From positions 152,554,129 through 152,618,128 of the forward strand of contig CM060890.1 in the NCBI GenBank assembly GCA_030762935.1: a DNA stretch of 64,000 bases. The letters run 5' to 3'. Positions within the stretch are counted from its first letter, which is position 1. Each line of letters opens with the position of its first letter. The stretch is from Hymenopus coronatus (lineage: Eukaryota > Arthropoda > Insecta > Mantodea > Hymenopodidae). Below the pieces are notes generated by a model. The model was not told the DNA's origin. It ran no database searches and saw only the letters and a program-made list of their open reading frames with translations. The position numbers and the translations under genes are program-made. Shown one piece after another: positions 35,151-51,200 of the stretch.

Positions 35151-37005
35151 ATATCAATACAAGCTAGTTGAGAACCTCAATGAGTACACGGATTGTATTG
35201 CAGTGACGACATGATAACATAACAATACAAGCTGAGTTGAGAACCTCAATGAGTAGACGGCTTGTATTCCACTGATGATACCGTAACATTACAATACAAG
35301 CTCTGTTGAAAACCTAAATGAGTACACGGCATGTATTGCAGTGATGATAAGGTAACAACAATACAAGCTAAGTTGACAACCTCAATGAGTACACGGCATG
35401 TATTCCAGTGATGGTAAAGAAAAATATCAATACTAGATGAGTTGAGAACCTCATTCAGTACACGGCTTGTATTGCAGTGATCCTAAGGTAACATAACAAT
35501 ACAAGCTAGTTGAGAACCTCAATGAGTACACGTCTTGTATTGCAGTGATTTTAAGGAAACATAACAATACTAGCTGAGATGAGAACCTCAATGAGTACAC
35601 GGCTTGTATTGCAGTGATGATAACGTAACATAAAAAAACAAGCTAAGTTAAAAACATTAAAGAGTGCACGGATTGTATTGTGGTGATGATAAGGTAACAT
35701 AACAATACAAGCTGAGTTCAAAACCTCAATGAATACACGGCTTGTGTTGCAGTGATGATAACGTAACATAACAATAATAGCTGAATTGAGAACCTCAATG
35801 AGTACACAGCTTTATTGCAGTGATGATAAAGTAACATATCAATTAAAGCTGAGTTTAAACCTCAATCAGTGCACGGCTTTTATGCCAATGATGATAACGT
35901 AACATAACAATACAAGCTAAGTTGAAAACCTCAATGAGCACACGGCTTTATTGCAGTGATGATAACGAAACATAACAATACTAGCTGAGTTGAGAACCTC
36001 AATGAGTGCACGGCTTGTATTCAAGTGATGGTAACGTAAAATAACAATACAAGCTAGCTAAAACATTAATTTGTACACGGCTTGTATTCCAGTGATTGTA
36101 ACGTAACATAACAATACAAGCTATTTGAGAACCTAAATTAGTGCATGGAATGTATTGCAGTGATGATACAGTAAAATAACAATACAAGCTAGTTGAGAAC
36201 CCCAATGAGTACACGGCTTGTATTGCAGTAATAATACCGTAACATAACAATACAAGCTAGTTGAAAACCTCAATGAGGGCACGGATTGTATTGCAGTGTT
36301 GATATGGTAACATACCAAATCAAGCTTGTTGAGAACCACAATGAGCACATGGCTTGTATTCCAGTGATGATAAGGTAACATAACAATACAAGCTAGTTGA
36401 GAAACGCAATGAGTACACGGCTTGTATTCCAGTGTTGATAAGGTAACATAACAACACAAGCTAGTTGAGAACCTCAGTGAGTTCACGGCTTGTATTCCAG
36501 TGATGATAACGTAACATTACAATACTCACTGAGTTGAGAACAGTAATGAATACACGGCTTGTATTCCAGTGATCATAACGTGAGATAACAAAACTAGTAT
36601 GCTGAAAGCATCATCGAGTACACGGTTTGTATGCCAGTGATGATAACGTGACATACGAATACAAGCTTAGTTGAGAACCTCAATGATTACACGGCTTGTA
36701 TTCCAGTGATGATAAGATAATAAAACAATACAAGCTAGTTGAGAACCTCAATGAGTACACGGCTTACATTGAAGGGTTTATAACGTAGCATAACAACACA
36801 AGCTAGTTTAGAACCTCAATGTGTACACGGCTTGTATTCCAGTGATGATAAGGTAACATAACAATACCAGCTAATTGCGAACCTCTATGAGTACACGGCT
36901 TGTATTGCAGTGATTATAACGTAACATAACAATACTAGCTAGTTGAAATCGTCAATATGTACACGGCTTCTATGCAGTGAATATAACGTAACATAACAAT
37001 ACAAG

Positions 37006-37344
37006 CTAGTTGAGAACCTCAATGAGTACACGGCTTGTAGTCCAGTGATAATAAGGTAACATAACAATACAAGCTAGTTGAGAACCTAAATGAGTACACG
37101 GCATGTATTGCAGTGATGATAAGGTAACATAACAATACAAGCTGACTGAGAACCTCAATGAGTAAACGGCAAGTTTTACAGTGATGATAACGTAACATAA
37201 CAATACAAGGTAGTTGAGAACCTCAATGAGTACACGGCTTGTATTCCAGTGATAATAAGGTAACATAACAATACAAGCTAGTTGAGAACCTAAATGAGTA
37301 CACGGCATGTATTGCAGTGATGAAAAGGTAACATAACAATACAA
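37006..37344. repeat. About 204-bp (three-monomer) tandem duplication in S2
   Basis: AATGAGTACACGGCTTGTA, then CCAGTGATAATAAGG, then CTAAATGAGTACACGGCATG occurs at 37021 and again at 37225. Confidence 0.6.
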
Positions 37345-38459
37345 GCTGAGTTGAGAGCCTCAATGAGTACACGGCATGTTTTCCAATGAAGACACCTTAA
37401 CCTAGCAATACAAGCTGTGTTGAGAACCTCAATGACTACACGGCTTGTATTGTAGTATTATATGGTAACACAACAATACAAGCTAAGCTGAAAACCTCAA
37501 TGAGTACACGGCTTGTATTCTAGTGATGATAACGTTAAATAACAATACCAGCTGAGTTGACGACCTCAATGTGAACACGGATTTTATTGCAGTGATGATA
37601 TGGTAACATAACAATACAAGCTGAGTTGAGAACCTCAATGACCATATGGCTTGTATTCCAGTGATGATACCGTAACATAACAATACAAGCTGTGTTGAAA
37701 ACCTCAATGAGTACACGGCTTGTATTCCAGTGATGATACCGTAACATAACAATACAAGCTGTGTTGAAAACCTCAATGAGTACACGGCTTGTATTCCAGT
37801 GTTGATTAGGTAACATAACTATACAAGCTGCGTTGAGAACCTCAATTATTACACGGCTTGTATTGCAGTGATGATAACGTAACATAAGAATACAAGCAGA
37901 CTTGAGAACTTTAATGAGTACACGGTTTATTTTCCAATGAAGACACCGTAAAATAACAATACTAGATGAATTGAGAACCTCAATGAGTACACGGATTGTA
38001 TTGCAGTGATGATATGGTAACATAATAATACTAGTTGAGTTGTGAACCTCAATGAGTGCACGGCTTGTATTGCAGTGCTGATACCGTAACATAACAATAC
38101 AAGATTTTGAGAACCATAAAGATTACACGGCTTGTATTCCAGTGATGATAAGGTAACATAACAATACAAGCTGAGTTGAGATCCTCAATGAGTACACGGC
38201 ATGTATTGCAGTAATGATACCGTAACATATCAATACAAGCTAGTTGAGAACCTCAATGAGTACAGGGATTGTATTGCAGTGATGATATGATAACATTACA
38301 ATTCAAGCTGAGTTGAGAACCTCAATGAGTAGATGGCTTGTATTCCAATGATGATACCGTAGCATTACAATACAAGTTCTGTTGAAAACCTAAATGAGTA
38401 CACGACATGTATTGCAGTGATGATAAGGTAACATAAGAATACAAGCTAAGTTGACAACC

Positions 38460-41400
38460 TCAATGAGTACACGGCTTGTATTCCAGTGATGGTAACGTAA
38501 CATACCTATGCTAGCTGAGATGAGTACCTCAATAAGTTCACGGCTTGTATTCCAGTGATCATACCGTAACATAACAATACATGTCGAGTTGAGAACAGTA
38601 ATAAGTACACGGCTTCTATTCCATTGATGATAACGTGACAAAAGAATACAAGCTGAATTGAGAACCTCAATAAGTACACGGCTTGTATTTTAGTGATGAT
38701 AAGGTAACATAACAATACAAGCTGAGTTGAGAACCGCAATGAGTACTTGGCTTGTATTCCAGTGATGATAAGGTAACATAACAATACAAGCTGAGTTGAG
38801 AAACTCAATGAGTATACCGCCTGTATTGCAGTAATGATACCGTAACATAACAATACAAGCTAGTTGATACCCTCAATAAGTTCACGGCTTGTATTCCAGT
38901 GATGATATCGTAACATAACAATACAAGCTGAGTTGAGAACCTCAATGAGTACATGGCTTGTATTCCAGTGATGATATGGTAACATAACATTACAAGCTCA
39001 GTTGAGAACCTCAATGAGTGCACGGCTTGTATTGCAGTGATGATACCGTAACATAACAATACAAGCTAGTTGAGAACCATAAAGAGTACACGGCTTGTAT
39101 TCCAGTGATTATAAGGTAACATAACAATACAAGCTGGGTTGAGAACCTCAATGAGTACACGGCTTGTATTGCAGTACTGATACCGTAACATATCAATACA
39201 AGCTAGTTAAGAACATCAATGAGTTCACGGATTGTTATGCATTGATGATATGATAACATAACAATACAAGCTGAGTTGAGAACCTCAATGAGTATTCGGC
39301 TTGTATTCCACTGATGATACCGAAACATTACAATACAAGCTGTGTTGAAAACCTCAATGAGTACACGGCATGTATTGCAGTGATGATAAGGTAACAGATA
39401 AATACAAGCTAAGTTGACAACCTCAATGAGTACACGGCTTGTGTTCCAGTGATGATAACGAAAACTATCAATACTAGACGAGTTGAGAACCTCATTCAGT
39501 ACACGGCTTGTATTGAAGTGATCATAAGGTAACATAACAATACAAGCTAGTTGAGAGCCTCAATGAGTACACGTCTTGTATTGCAGTGATTTTAAGGAAA
39601 CATAACAATACTAGCTGAGTTGAGAACCTCAATGAGTACACAGCTTGTATTGCAGTGATGAGAACGTAACATGGAAATACAAGCTGAGCTAAAAACATTA
39701 AAGAGTGCACGGATGGTATTGCAGTGATGATAAGGTAACATAACAATACAAGCTGAGTTCAAAACCTCAATGAGTACACGGCTTGTGTTTCAGTGATGAT
39801 AACGTAACATAACAATAATAGCTGAGCTGAGAACCTCAATGAGTACACGGCTTTATTGCAGTGATGATAACGTAACATAACAATACTAGCTGAGTTGAGA
39901 ACTTCAATGAGTGCACGGCTTATATTCCAGTGATGATAATGTAACACAACAATACAAGCTGAGTTACGAACCTCAATGAGTACACGGCTTGTATTCCAAT
40001 GATGGTAACGTAACATACCTATACTAGCTGAGTTGAGTACCTCAATGAGTTCACGGCTTGTATTCCAGTGATCATAACGTAACATAACAATACAAGCTGA
40101 GTTGAGAACAGCAATAAGTACACGGCTTCTATTCCATTGATGATAACGTGACAAAAGAATACAAGCTGAGTTGAGAACCTCATTAAGTACACGGCTTGTA
40201 TTTCAGTGATGATAAGAAAACATAACAATACAAGCTGAGTTGAGAACCTCAATGAGTACTTGGCTTGTATTCCAGTGATGATAAGGTAACATAACAATAC
40301 AAGCTGAGTTGAGAAACTCAATGAGTATACCGCCTGTATTGCAGTAATGATACCGTAACATAACAATACAAGCTAGTAATACCCTCAATGAGTTCACGGC
40401 TTGTATTCCAGTGATGATATCGTAACATAACAATACAAGCTGAGTTGAGAACCTCAATAGGTACACGGCTTGTATTCCAGTGATGATATGGTAACATAAC
40501 AATACAAGCTCAGTTGAGAACCTCAATGAGTGCACGACTTGTATTGCAGTACAAATACCGTAACATATCAATACAAGCTAGTTGAGAACCTCAATGAGCT
40601 CACGGATTGTTATGCATTGATGATATGATAACATAACAATACAAGCTGAGTTGAGAACCTCAATGAGTATACGGCTTGTATTCCACTAATGATACCGAAA
40701 CATTACAATACAAGCTGTGTTGAAAACCTCAATGAGTACACGGCATGTATTGCAGTGATGATAAGGTAACACAACAATACAAGCTAAGTTGACAACCTCA
40801 ATGAGTACTAGGCTTGTGTTCCAGGGATGATAACGAAAAATATCAATACTAGATGAGTTGAGAACCTCATTCAGTACACGGCTTGTATTGCAGTGATCAT
40901 AAGGTAACATAACAATACAAGCTAGTTGAGAGCCTCAATGAGTACACAGCTTGTATTGCAGTGATGATAACGTAACATAAAAATACAAGCTGAGCTAAAA
41001 ACATTAAAGAGTGCACGGATTGTATTGCAGTAATGATAAGGTAACATAACAATACAAGCTGAGTTCAAAACCTCAATGAGTACACGGCTTGTGTTTCAGT
41101 GATGATAACGTAACATAACAATAATAGCTGAGCTGAGAACCACAATGAGTACACGGATTTATTGCAGTGATGATAACGTAACATAACAATACTAGCTGAG
41201 TTGAGAACTTCAATGAGTGCACGGCTTATATTCCAGTGATGATAAGGTAACACAACAATACAAGCTGAGTTACGAACCTCAATGAGTACACGGCTTGTAT
41301 TCCAATGATGGTAACGTAACATACCTATACTAGCTGAGATGAGTACCTCAATAAGTTCACGGCTTGTATTCCAGTGATCATAACGTAACATAACAATACA

Positions 41401-44400
41401 TGTTGAGTTGAGAACAGTAATAAGTACACGGCTTCTATTCCATTGATGATAACGTGACAAAAGAATACAAGCTGAATTGAGAACCTCAATAAGTACACGG
41501 CTTGTATTTTAGTGATGATAAGGTAACATAACAATACAAGCTGAGTTGAGAACCGCAATGAGTACTTGGCTTGTATTCCAGTGATGATAAGGTAACACAA
41601 CAATACAAGCTGAGTTACGAACCTCAATGAGTACACGGCTTGTATTCCAATGATGGTAACGTAACATACCTATGCTAGCTGAGATGAGTACCTCAATAAG
41701 TTCACGGCTTGTATTCCAGTGATCATACCGTAACATAACAATACATGTCGAGTTGAGAACAGTAATAAGTACACGGCTTCTATTCCATTGATGATAACGT
41801 GACAAAAGAATACAAGCTGAATTGAGAACCTCAATAAGTACACGGCTTGTATTTTAGTGATGATAAGGTAACATAACAATACAAGCTGAGTTGAGAACCG
41901 CAATGAGTACTTGGCTTGTATTCCAGTGATGATAAGGTAACATAACAATACAAGCTGAGTTGAGAAACTCAATGAGTATACCGCCTGTATTGCAGTAATG
42001 ATACCGTAACATAACAATACAAGCTAGTTGATACCCTCAATAAGTTCACGGCTTGTATTCCAGTGATGATATCGTAACATAACAATACAAGCTGAGTTGA
42101 GAACCTCAATGAGTACATTGCTTGTATTCCAGTGATGATATGGTAACATAACATTACAAGCTCAGTTGAGAACCTCAATGAGTGCACGGCTTGTATTGCA
42201 GTGATGATACCGTAACATAACAATACAAGCTAGTTGAGAACCATAAAGAGTACACGGCTTGTATTCCAGTGATTATAAGCTAACATAACAATACAAGCTG
42301 GGTTGAGAACCTCAATGAGTACACGGCTTGTATTGCAGTACTGATACCGTAACATATCAATACAAGCTAGTTAAGAACATCAATGAGTTCACGGATTGTA
42401 ATGCATTGATGATATGATAACATAACAATACAAGCTGAGTTGAGAACCTCAATGAGTATTCGGCTTGTATTCCACTGATGATACCGAAACATTACAATAC
42501 AAGCTGTGTTGAAAACCTCAATGAGTACACGGCATGTATTGCAGTGATGATAAGGTAACAGATAAATACAAGCTAAGTTGACAACCTCAATGAGTACACG
42601 GCTTGTGTTCCAGTGATGATAACGAAAACTATCAATACTAGACGAGTTGAGAACCTTATTCAGTACACGGCTTGTATTGAAGTGATCATAAGGTAACATA
42701 ACAATACAAGCTAGTTGAGAGCCTCAATGAGTACACGTCTTGTATTGCAGTGATTTTAAGGAAACATAACAATACTAGCTGAGTTGAGAACCTCAATGAG
42801 TACACAGCTTGTATTGCAGTGATGAGAACGTAACATGGAAATACAAGCTGAGCTAAAAACATTAAAGAGTGCACGGATGGTATTGCAGTGATGATAAGGT
42901 AACATAACAATACAAGCTGAGTTCAAAACCTCAATGAGTACACGGCTTGTGTTTCAGTGATGATAACGTAACATAACAATAATAGCTGAGCTGAGAACCT
43001 CAATGAGTACACGGCTTTATTGCAGTGATGATAACGTAACATAACAATACTAGCTGAGTTGAGAACTTCAATGAGTGCACGGCTTATATTCCAGTGATGA
43101 TAATGTAACACAACAATACAAGCTGAGTTACGAACCTCAATGAGTACACGGCTTGTATTCCAATGATGGTAACGTAACATACCTATACTAGCTGAGTTGA
43201 GTACCTCAATGAGTTCACGGCTTGTATTCCAGTGATCATAACGTAACATAACAATACAAGCTGAGTTGAGAACAGTAATAAGTACACGGCTTCTATTCCA
43301 TTGATGATAACGTGACAAAAGAATACAAGCTGAGTTGAGAACCTCATTAAGTACACGGCTTGTATTTCAGTGATGATAAGATAACATAACAATACAAGCT
43401 GAGTTGAGAACCTCAATGAGTACTTGGCTTGTATTCCAGTGATGATAAGGTAACATAACAATACAAGCTGAGTTGAGAAACTCAATGAGTATACCGCCTG
43501 TATTGCAGTAATGATACCGTAACATAACAATACAAGCTAGTAATACCCTCAATGAGTTCACGGCTTGTATTCCAGTGATGATATCGTAACATAACAATAC
43601 AAGCTGAGTTGAGAACCTCAATAGGTACACGGCTTGTATTCCAGTGATGATATGGTAACATAACAATACAAGCTCAGTTGAGAACCTCAATGAGTGCACG
43701 ACTTGTATTGCAGTGATGATACCGTAACATAACAATACAAGCAAGTTGAGAACCATAAAGAGTACACGGCTTGTATTCCAGTGATTATAAGGTAACATAA
43801 CAATACAAGCTGAGTTGAGAACCTCAATGAGTACACGGCTTGTATTGCAGTACAGATACCGTAACATATCAATACAAGCTAGTTGAGAACCTCAATGAGC
43901 TCAAGGATTGTTATGCATTGATGATATGATAACATAACAATACAAGCTGAGTTGAGAACCTCAATGAGTATACGGCTTGTATTCCACTGATGATACCGAA
44001 ACATTACAATACAAGCTGTGTTGAAAACCTCAATGAGTACACGGCATGTATTGCAGTGATGATAAGGTAACACAACAATACAAGCTAAGTTGACAACCTC
44101 AATGAGTACTAGGCTTGTGTTCCAGGGATGATAACGAAAATTATCAATACTAGATGAGTTGAGAACCTCATTCAGTACACTGCTTGTATTGCAGTGATCA
44201 TAAGGTAACATAAGAATACAAGCTAGTTGAGAACCTCAATGAGTACACGGCTTGTATTGCAGTGATGATAACGTAACATAAAAATACAAGCTGAGTTAAA
44301 AACATCAAAGAGTGCACGGCTTGTGTTGCAGTCATGATAACGTAACATAACAATACAATCTATTTGAGAACCTCAAAGTGTACACGGCTTGTATTCCAGT

Positions 44401-44790
44401 AATAATAAGGTAACACAACAATACAATCTGAGTTAAGAACCTCAATGAATACACGGCTTGTATTCTAATGATGGTAACGTAATATAATTATACAAGCTGA
44501 GTTGAGAATAGTAATAAGTACACACTTGTATTCCAGTGATCATAACGTGACATAACAATACTAGCATGTTGAGAACATCAATGAGTACACGGCTTTTCTT
44601 CCAGTGATGATTGCGATACATAAGAATACAAGCTGAGTTGAGAACCTCAGTGATTACACGGCTTGTATTCTAGTGATGATAAGATAACAAAACTACAATC
44701 TGAGTTGAAAACATCAATGAGTACACGGCTTGTATTCCAGTGATGCTAAGGTAATAAAACAATACAGGCTAGTTGAGAACCTCAATGAGT
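38460..44790. repeat. 3164-bp higher-order repeat of S2, two copies
   Basis: 38460-41624 and 41625 to about 44790 match with a constant 3164-bp offset (for example the variants around 38506/41670, 39203/42367, 40019/43183). Copy one lacks about 137 bp, two monomers, near 40548 compared with 43720-43857. Inside each copy a weaker repetition lies 1513 bp apart (38506/40019, 41670/43183). A 340-bp piece is additionally duplicated at about 41285/41625. Confidence 0.8.
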
Positions 44791-47700
44791 ACAGGGCTTG
44801 TATTGCAGGGTTTATATCGTAACATAACAATACAGACGAGTTGAGAACCTCACTGATTACAAGGCTTGTATTCCAGTGACGATAAGGTAACATAACAATA
44901 CAAGCTATTTGAGAACCTCAAAGATACACGGCCTTTATACCAGTGATGATAAGGTAACATAACAATAAAAGCTGAGTTGAAAGGGCTATAGAGTCCATGG
45001 CTTGTATTGCAGTGTTGATTAGCTAACATAACAATAACAGCGGAATTGAGAACCTCATTGAGTACAACGCTAGTATTCCTGTGATGATAACGTAACATAA
45101 CAAAACTAACTGAGTGGAGAACCTCAAAGAGTACCGGCTTTAATTGCAGTGATGATACCGTAACATAACAATACAAGCTAATTGAGAACCTCAATGGAAA
45201 CATGGCCTGTATTCCAGTGATGATAAGGTAACATAAAAATACAAGCTATTTGCGAACCTCAAAGAGTAAACGGCTTGTATTTCAGTGATTATAACGTAAC
45301 ATAACAATACTAGCTAGTTGATAACGTCAATGAGTACACGGCTTGTATTGTAGTGAGTGTAACGTAAAATAACGATACAAGCTAGTTGAAAACCTCCATG
45401 AGTACACGGCTTGTATTGCAGTGATTTTAAGGTAAAATAATAATACAAGCTAGATGAGAACATTAATGAGTACACAGCTTGTATTCCAGTGATGATAACG
45501 TAGCATAACAATACCAGCTAGTTGAAAACCTCAATGTGTTCACGGCATGTATTCTAGTGCTGATAAGGTAACAACATTACTAGCTTGATGAGAACATCAA
45601 TGTGTACACGTATTGTTTTCCAGTGATGATAACGTAACATAAAATACAAGCTAGTCCAGAACCTCAATGAGTATACAGCTTCTAAACCGGTGATGATTAC
45701 GTATAATAACAATACAAGCTGAGTTGAAAACTCAATGAGCACACGGCTTGTATTCCAGTGATTATAACGTAAATTAACAATACCAGCTAGCTGAACACGT
45801 CAATGAGTACACGGCTTGTATTGCAGTGATTATAACGTAACATAATAATACAAGGTATTTGGAACCTCAGTCAGTACACGGCTTGTACTCCAGTGATGAT
45901 AAGGTAAAATAACATTACAAGCTGAGTTGAAAAAGTCAATGAGTACACGCCTTGTATTGCAGTGATGATAAGGTAACATAACAATACAGGCTAGTTGAGA
46001 ACCTCAAACAGTACACTGCTTGTATACCAGTGATGATACCGTAATTCCAGTGATGATAAGTTAACGTAACAATACAAGTTAGCTGAGAACTTGAATGAGT
46101 ACACGGCTTGTATTCCAGTGATGATAAGGTAACATAAAGATACAAGATGAGTTGAGAACCTCAATGAATACACGGCTTGTATTACAGTGATGATAAGGTA
46201 TCATAACAATACAAGCTGAGTTGAAAACGTCAATGTGTACACGGCTTGTATTGCATTGACGATAAGGTAACATAACAAAACAAGCTACTTGCGAACCTCA
46301 ATGAATACACGGCTTGTATTGCAGTGATTATTACGTAACATAACAATACTAGCTAGTTGAAAACATCAATGAGTACACGGCTTTTATTGCGGTGATTATA
46401 ACGTAACATAACAACATGAGCTGGTTGAAATCGTCAATGAGTAGACGGCTTTTATTGCAGTGAATATTACGTAACATAAAAACACCAGCTAGTTGAAATC
46501 GTCAATAAGTAGACGGCTTTTATTGCAGTGATTATTACGTAACATAACAATACTAGCTAGTTAAATCGTCAATGAGTTCACGGCTTTTATTGCAGTGATT
46601 ATTACGTAACATAACAATACTAGCTAGTTGAAATCGTCAATGAGTAGACGGCTTTTATTGCAGTGATTATTACGTAACATAACAATACTAGCTAGTTAAA
46701 TCGTCAATGAGTTCACGGCTTTTATTGCAGTGATTATAAGGTAACATAACAATAAAAGCTGAGTTGAAAACCTCAATGAATACACGGCTTGTATTGCAGT
46801 GATTATAAGGTAACATAACAATAAAAGCTGAGTTGAGAACCTCAATGAGTACACGACTTGCATTCCCGTTATGATAAGGTAACACAACAATACAGGCTAG
46901 CTTAGAACCTCAATGAGTAAACGGCTTGTATTCTAGTGATTGTAAGGTAACATAAAAATACAAGTTGAGTTGCGAACCTCAATAAGCACACGGCTTGAAT
47001 TGCAGTGCTTATATCGTAACATAACAAATACAAGCTAGTTGAGAACCTCAAAGAGTACACGGCTTGTGTTCCAGTGATGATAAAGTAACATAACAATAAA
47101 AGCTGAGATGAGAACCTCAATGAGTACACGGCTTGTATTGCAGTGATAATTACGTAACATAACAATACTAGTTAGCTGAAAACGTCAATGAGTACACGGC
47201 TTTTATTGCAGTGATTATAACGTAACATAACAAAACGAGCTAGTTGAGAACCTCAATTAGTAAACGGCTTGTACTCCAGTGATTAGAACGTAACATAACA
47301 ATACATGGTGATTGAGAACCTCAGTCAGTACACGGCTTGTATTCCAGTGATGATAAGGTAATATACCAATACAACCTGAGTAAAGAACCTCAGTGAATAC
47401 ACGGCTTGTATTGCTGTGATGACAAGGTAACATAATAATAAAAGCTATTTGATAACATCAATGAGTACACGGCCTTTATTACAGGTATAATATATAGCAT
47501 AACAATACAAGCGGACATGAGAACCTCAATGAAAACACGGCTTGTTATCCAGTGTAGATAAGGTAAAACAACAATACAAACTGAGCAGAAAACGTCAATG
47601 AGTAAACGGCCTGTATTGCAGTGACGATCACGTAACAGACTAATACAATCTGAAGTGAAAACCTCAATGGGTGCACGGCTTGTGTTTCAGTGATGATAAA

Positions 47701-47900
47701 GTAACATAACAATACAAGATTGTTGAGAACCTGAATGAAAACACGGCTTGTATTCCAGTATTAATAAAGTAACATAACAATACAAGATAATTGGGAACCT
47801 CAATGACTACTCGGCTTGTATTCCAGTGATGCTAAGGTAACATAACAATACAATTTAGTTGAGAGCCTCAATGAGTACACGGCTTGTATTCCAGTGATGA
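44791..47900. repeat. Diverged S2 monomers without clear higher order
   Basis: More variable monomers, many with indels (for example TAATTCCAGTGATGATAAG at about 46032, a partial unit). Between about 46390 and 46740 several successive units share AAATCGTCAATGAGT and GCTTTTATTGCAGTGATTAT, a local expansion that is also found in the blocks to the right. Confidence 0.7.
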
Positions 47901-48263
47901 TAAGGTAACATGAAAATACAAGATGAGTTAAGAACCTCAAAGAGCACACGGCATGTATTTCAGTGATGATAAGGTAACATAACAAATTAAGCTAATTGCG
48001 AAACTCAATGAGTACACAGCTGGTATTACAGTGATTATAACGTAACACAACAATGCAAGCTAGTTGAAAACGTCAATGAGTTCACGGCTTCTATTACAGT
48101 GGATATAACGTAACATATAAATACAAGCTATTTTAGACCCTGAGAGGGTACACGGCTTGTATTCAAGTGATGCTAACGTAACATAACAATACAAGCTAAT
48201 TTCAAACCTCAAAGAGTACACGGCTTTCATTGCAGTAATTATAACGTAACATAACAATACTAG

Positions 48264-51200
48264 CTAGTTCAGAACCTCAATGAGTACACGGCTTGTATAC
48301 AATGATGCTAACGTAACATAACAATACAAGCTAGTTGAGAACCTCAATGAGTACAAGGCTAGTATTGCAGTGAAAATAACGTAACATAACAATGCAAGCT
48401 GACTTGAGTACATAAATGAGTACACGGCTTGCGTTGCAGTGATGATAAGATTACATACCAGTACAAGCTGAGTTGAGAATATTAATGAGTAAATTTCTTG
48501 TATTGAAGTGATGATAACGTAACAATACAATACAAGCTTTGTTGAGAACATTAATGAGTACACGGTTTGTATTGCAGTGAGAATAACGTAACATAATAAT
48601 ACAAGCTGAGTTGAGAACATTAATGAGTACACGGTTAGCATTGCAGTGATAATAATGTAACATAACAATACAAGCTGAGTTGAGAACATTAATGAGTACA
48701 CTTCTTGTATTGCAGTTATGATAACGTAACAATACAATACAAGCTTTGTTGAGAACATTAATGAGTACACGGCTTGCATTGCAGTGAAAATAATGTAACA
48801 TAGCAATGCAAGCTGAGTTGAGTACATTAACGAGTACACGGCTTGTATTGCAGTGATGAGAAAGTAACATATATATACAAGCTGAGATAAAACCTCAATC
48901 AGTATACGGCTTGTATGCCAATGATGATAATGTAACATAACAATACAAGCTGAGTTGAAAACTTCAATGTGCACACGGCTTGTATTGCAGTGATGATAAG
49001 ATAACAAAACAATACTAGCTGAGTTGTAAACCTCAATGAGTGCACGGCTAGTATTGCAGTGCTGATACCGTAACATAACAAATATAAGCTAGCTGAGAAC
49101 CTCAAAGAGTACACGGCTTGTATTCCAGTGATGATAAGGTAACATAACAATACAAGCTGAGTTGAGAACCTCAATGAGTACACGGCTTGTATTGCAGTAA
49201 TGATACCTTAACATAACTATACAAGCTTGTTGAGAACATCAATGTGTACATGGCTTGTATTCCAGTGATGATAAGGTTACATAACACGACAAGCTAGTTG
49301 AGAAACTCAATGAGTACACGACTTGCGTTCCCGTTATGATAAGGTGACACAACAATACAAGCTAGCTGAGAACCTCAATGAGTACACGGCTTGTATTCCA
49401 GTGATGATAAGGTAACATAAAGATACAAGATGAGTTGAGAACCTCAATGAATACACGGCTTGTATTACAGTGATGATAAGGTATCATAACAATACAAGCT
49501 GAGTTGAAAACGTCAAGGAGTACACGGCTTGTATTGCAGTGATGATAAGGTAACATAACAATACAAGCTACTTGCGAACCTCAATGAATACACGGCTTGT
49601 ATTGCATTGATTATTACGTAACATAACAACACGAGCTAGTTGAAATCGTCAATGAGTACACGGCTTTTATTTCTGTGATTATAACGTAACATAACAACAC
49701 GAGCCATTTGTGAACCTCAATTAGTACACGGCTTGTATTCCAGTGATTAGAACGTAACATAACAATACATGGTGATTGAGAACCTCAGTCAGTACACGGC
49801 TTGTATTCCAGTGATGATAAGGTAATATACCAATACAACCTGAGTAAAGAACCTAAGTGAATACACGGCTTGTATTGCTGTGATGATAAGGTAACATAAT
49901 AATATAAGCTATTTGACAACATCAATGAGTACACGGCCTTTATTACAGGTATAATATATAGCATAACAATACAAGCGGACATGAGAACCTCAATAAAAAC
50001 ACGGCTTGTTATCCAGTGAAGTTAAGGTAAAATAACAATTCAAACTGAGTGGAAAACGTCAATGAGTACACGGCCTATATTGCAGTGACTATAACGTAAC
50101 ATACTAATACAATCTGAAGTGAAAACCACAATGGGTGCACGGCTTGTATTTCAGTGATGATAAAGTAACATAACAATACAAGATTGTTGAGAACCTGAAC
50201 GAATACACGGCTTGTATTCCAGTATTGATAAAGTAACATAACAATACAAGATAATTGGGAACCTGAATGACTACACGGCTTGTATTCCAGTGATGCTAAG
50301 GTAACATAACAATACAATTTAGTTGAGAGCCTCAATGAGTACACGGCTTGTATTCCAGTGGTGATAAGCTAACATAAAAATACAAGATGAGTTGAGAACC
50401 TCAAAGAGCACACGGCTTGTATTTCAGCGATGATAAGGTAACATAACAAATTAAGCTAATTGCGAAACTCAATGAGTACACGGCTGGTATTACAGTGATT
50501 ATAACGTAACACAACAATGCAAGCTAGTTGAAAACGTCAATGAGTACACGGCTTCTATTACAGTGATTATAACGTAACATATAAATACAAGCTATTTTAG
50601 ACCCTGAGAGGGTACACGGCTTGTATTCAAGTGATGCTAACGTAACATAACAATACAAGCTAATTGCAAACCTCAAAGAGTACACGGCTTCCATTGCAGT
50701 AATTATAACGTAACATAACAATACTAGCTAGTTCAGAACCTCAATGAGTACACGGCTTGTATACAATGATGCTAACGTAACATAACAATACAAGCTAGTT
50801 GAGAACCTCAATGAGTACAAGGCTAGTATTGCAGTGAAAATAACGTAACATAACAATACAAGCTGACTTGAGTACATAAATGAGTACACGGCTTGCGTTG
50901 CAGTGATGATAAGGTAACATAGCAGTACAAGCTGAGTTGAGAATATTAATGAGTAAATTTCTTGTATTGAAGTGATGATAACGTAACAATACAATACAAG
51001 CTTTGTTGAGAACATTAATGAGTACACGGTTTGTATTGCAGTGAGAATAACGTAACATAATAATACAAGCTGAGTTGAGAACATTAATGAGTACACGGTT
51101 AGCATTGCAGTGATAATAATGTAACATAACAATACAAGCTGAGTTGAGAACATTAATGAGTACACTTCTTGTATTGCAGTTATGATAACGTAACAATACA

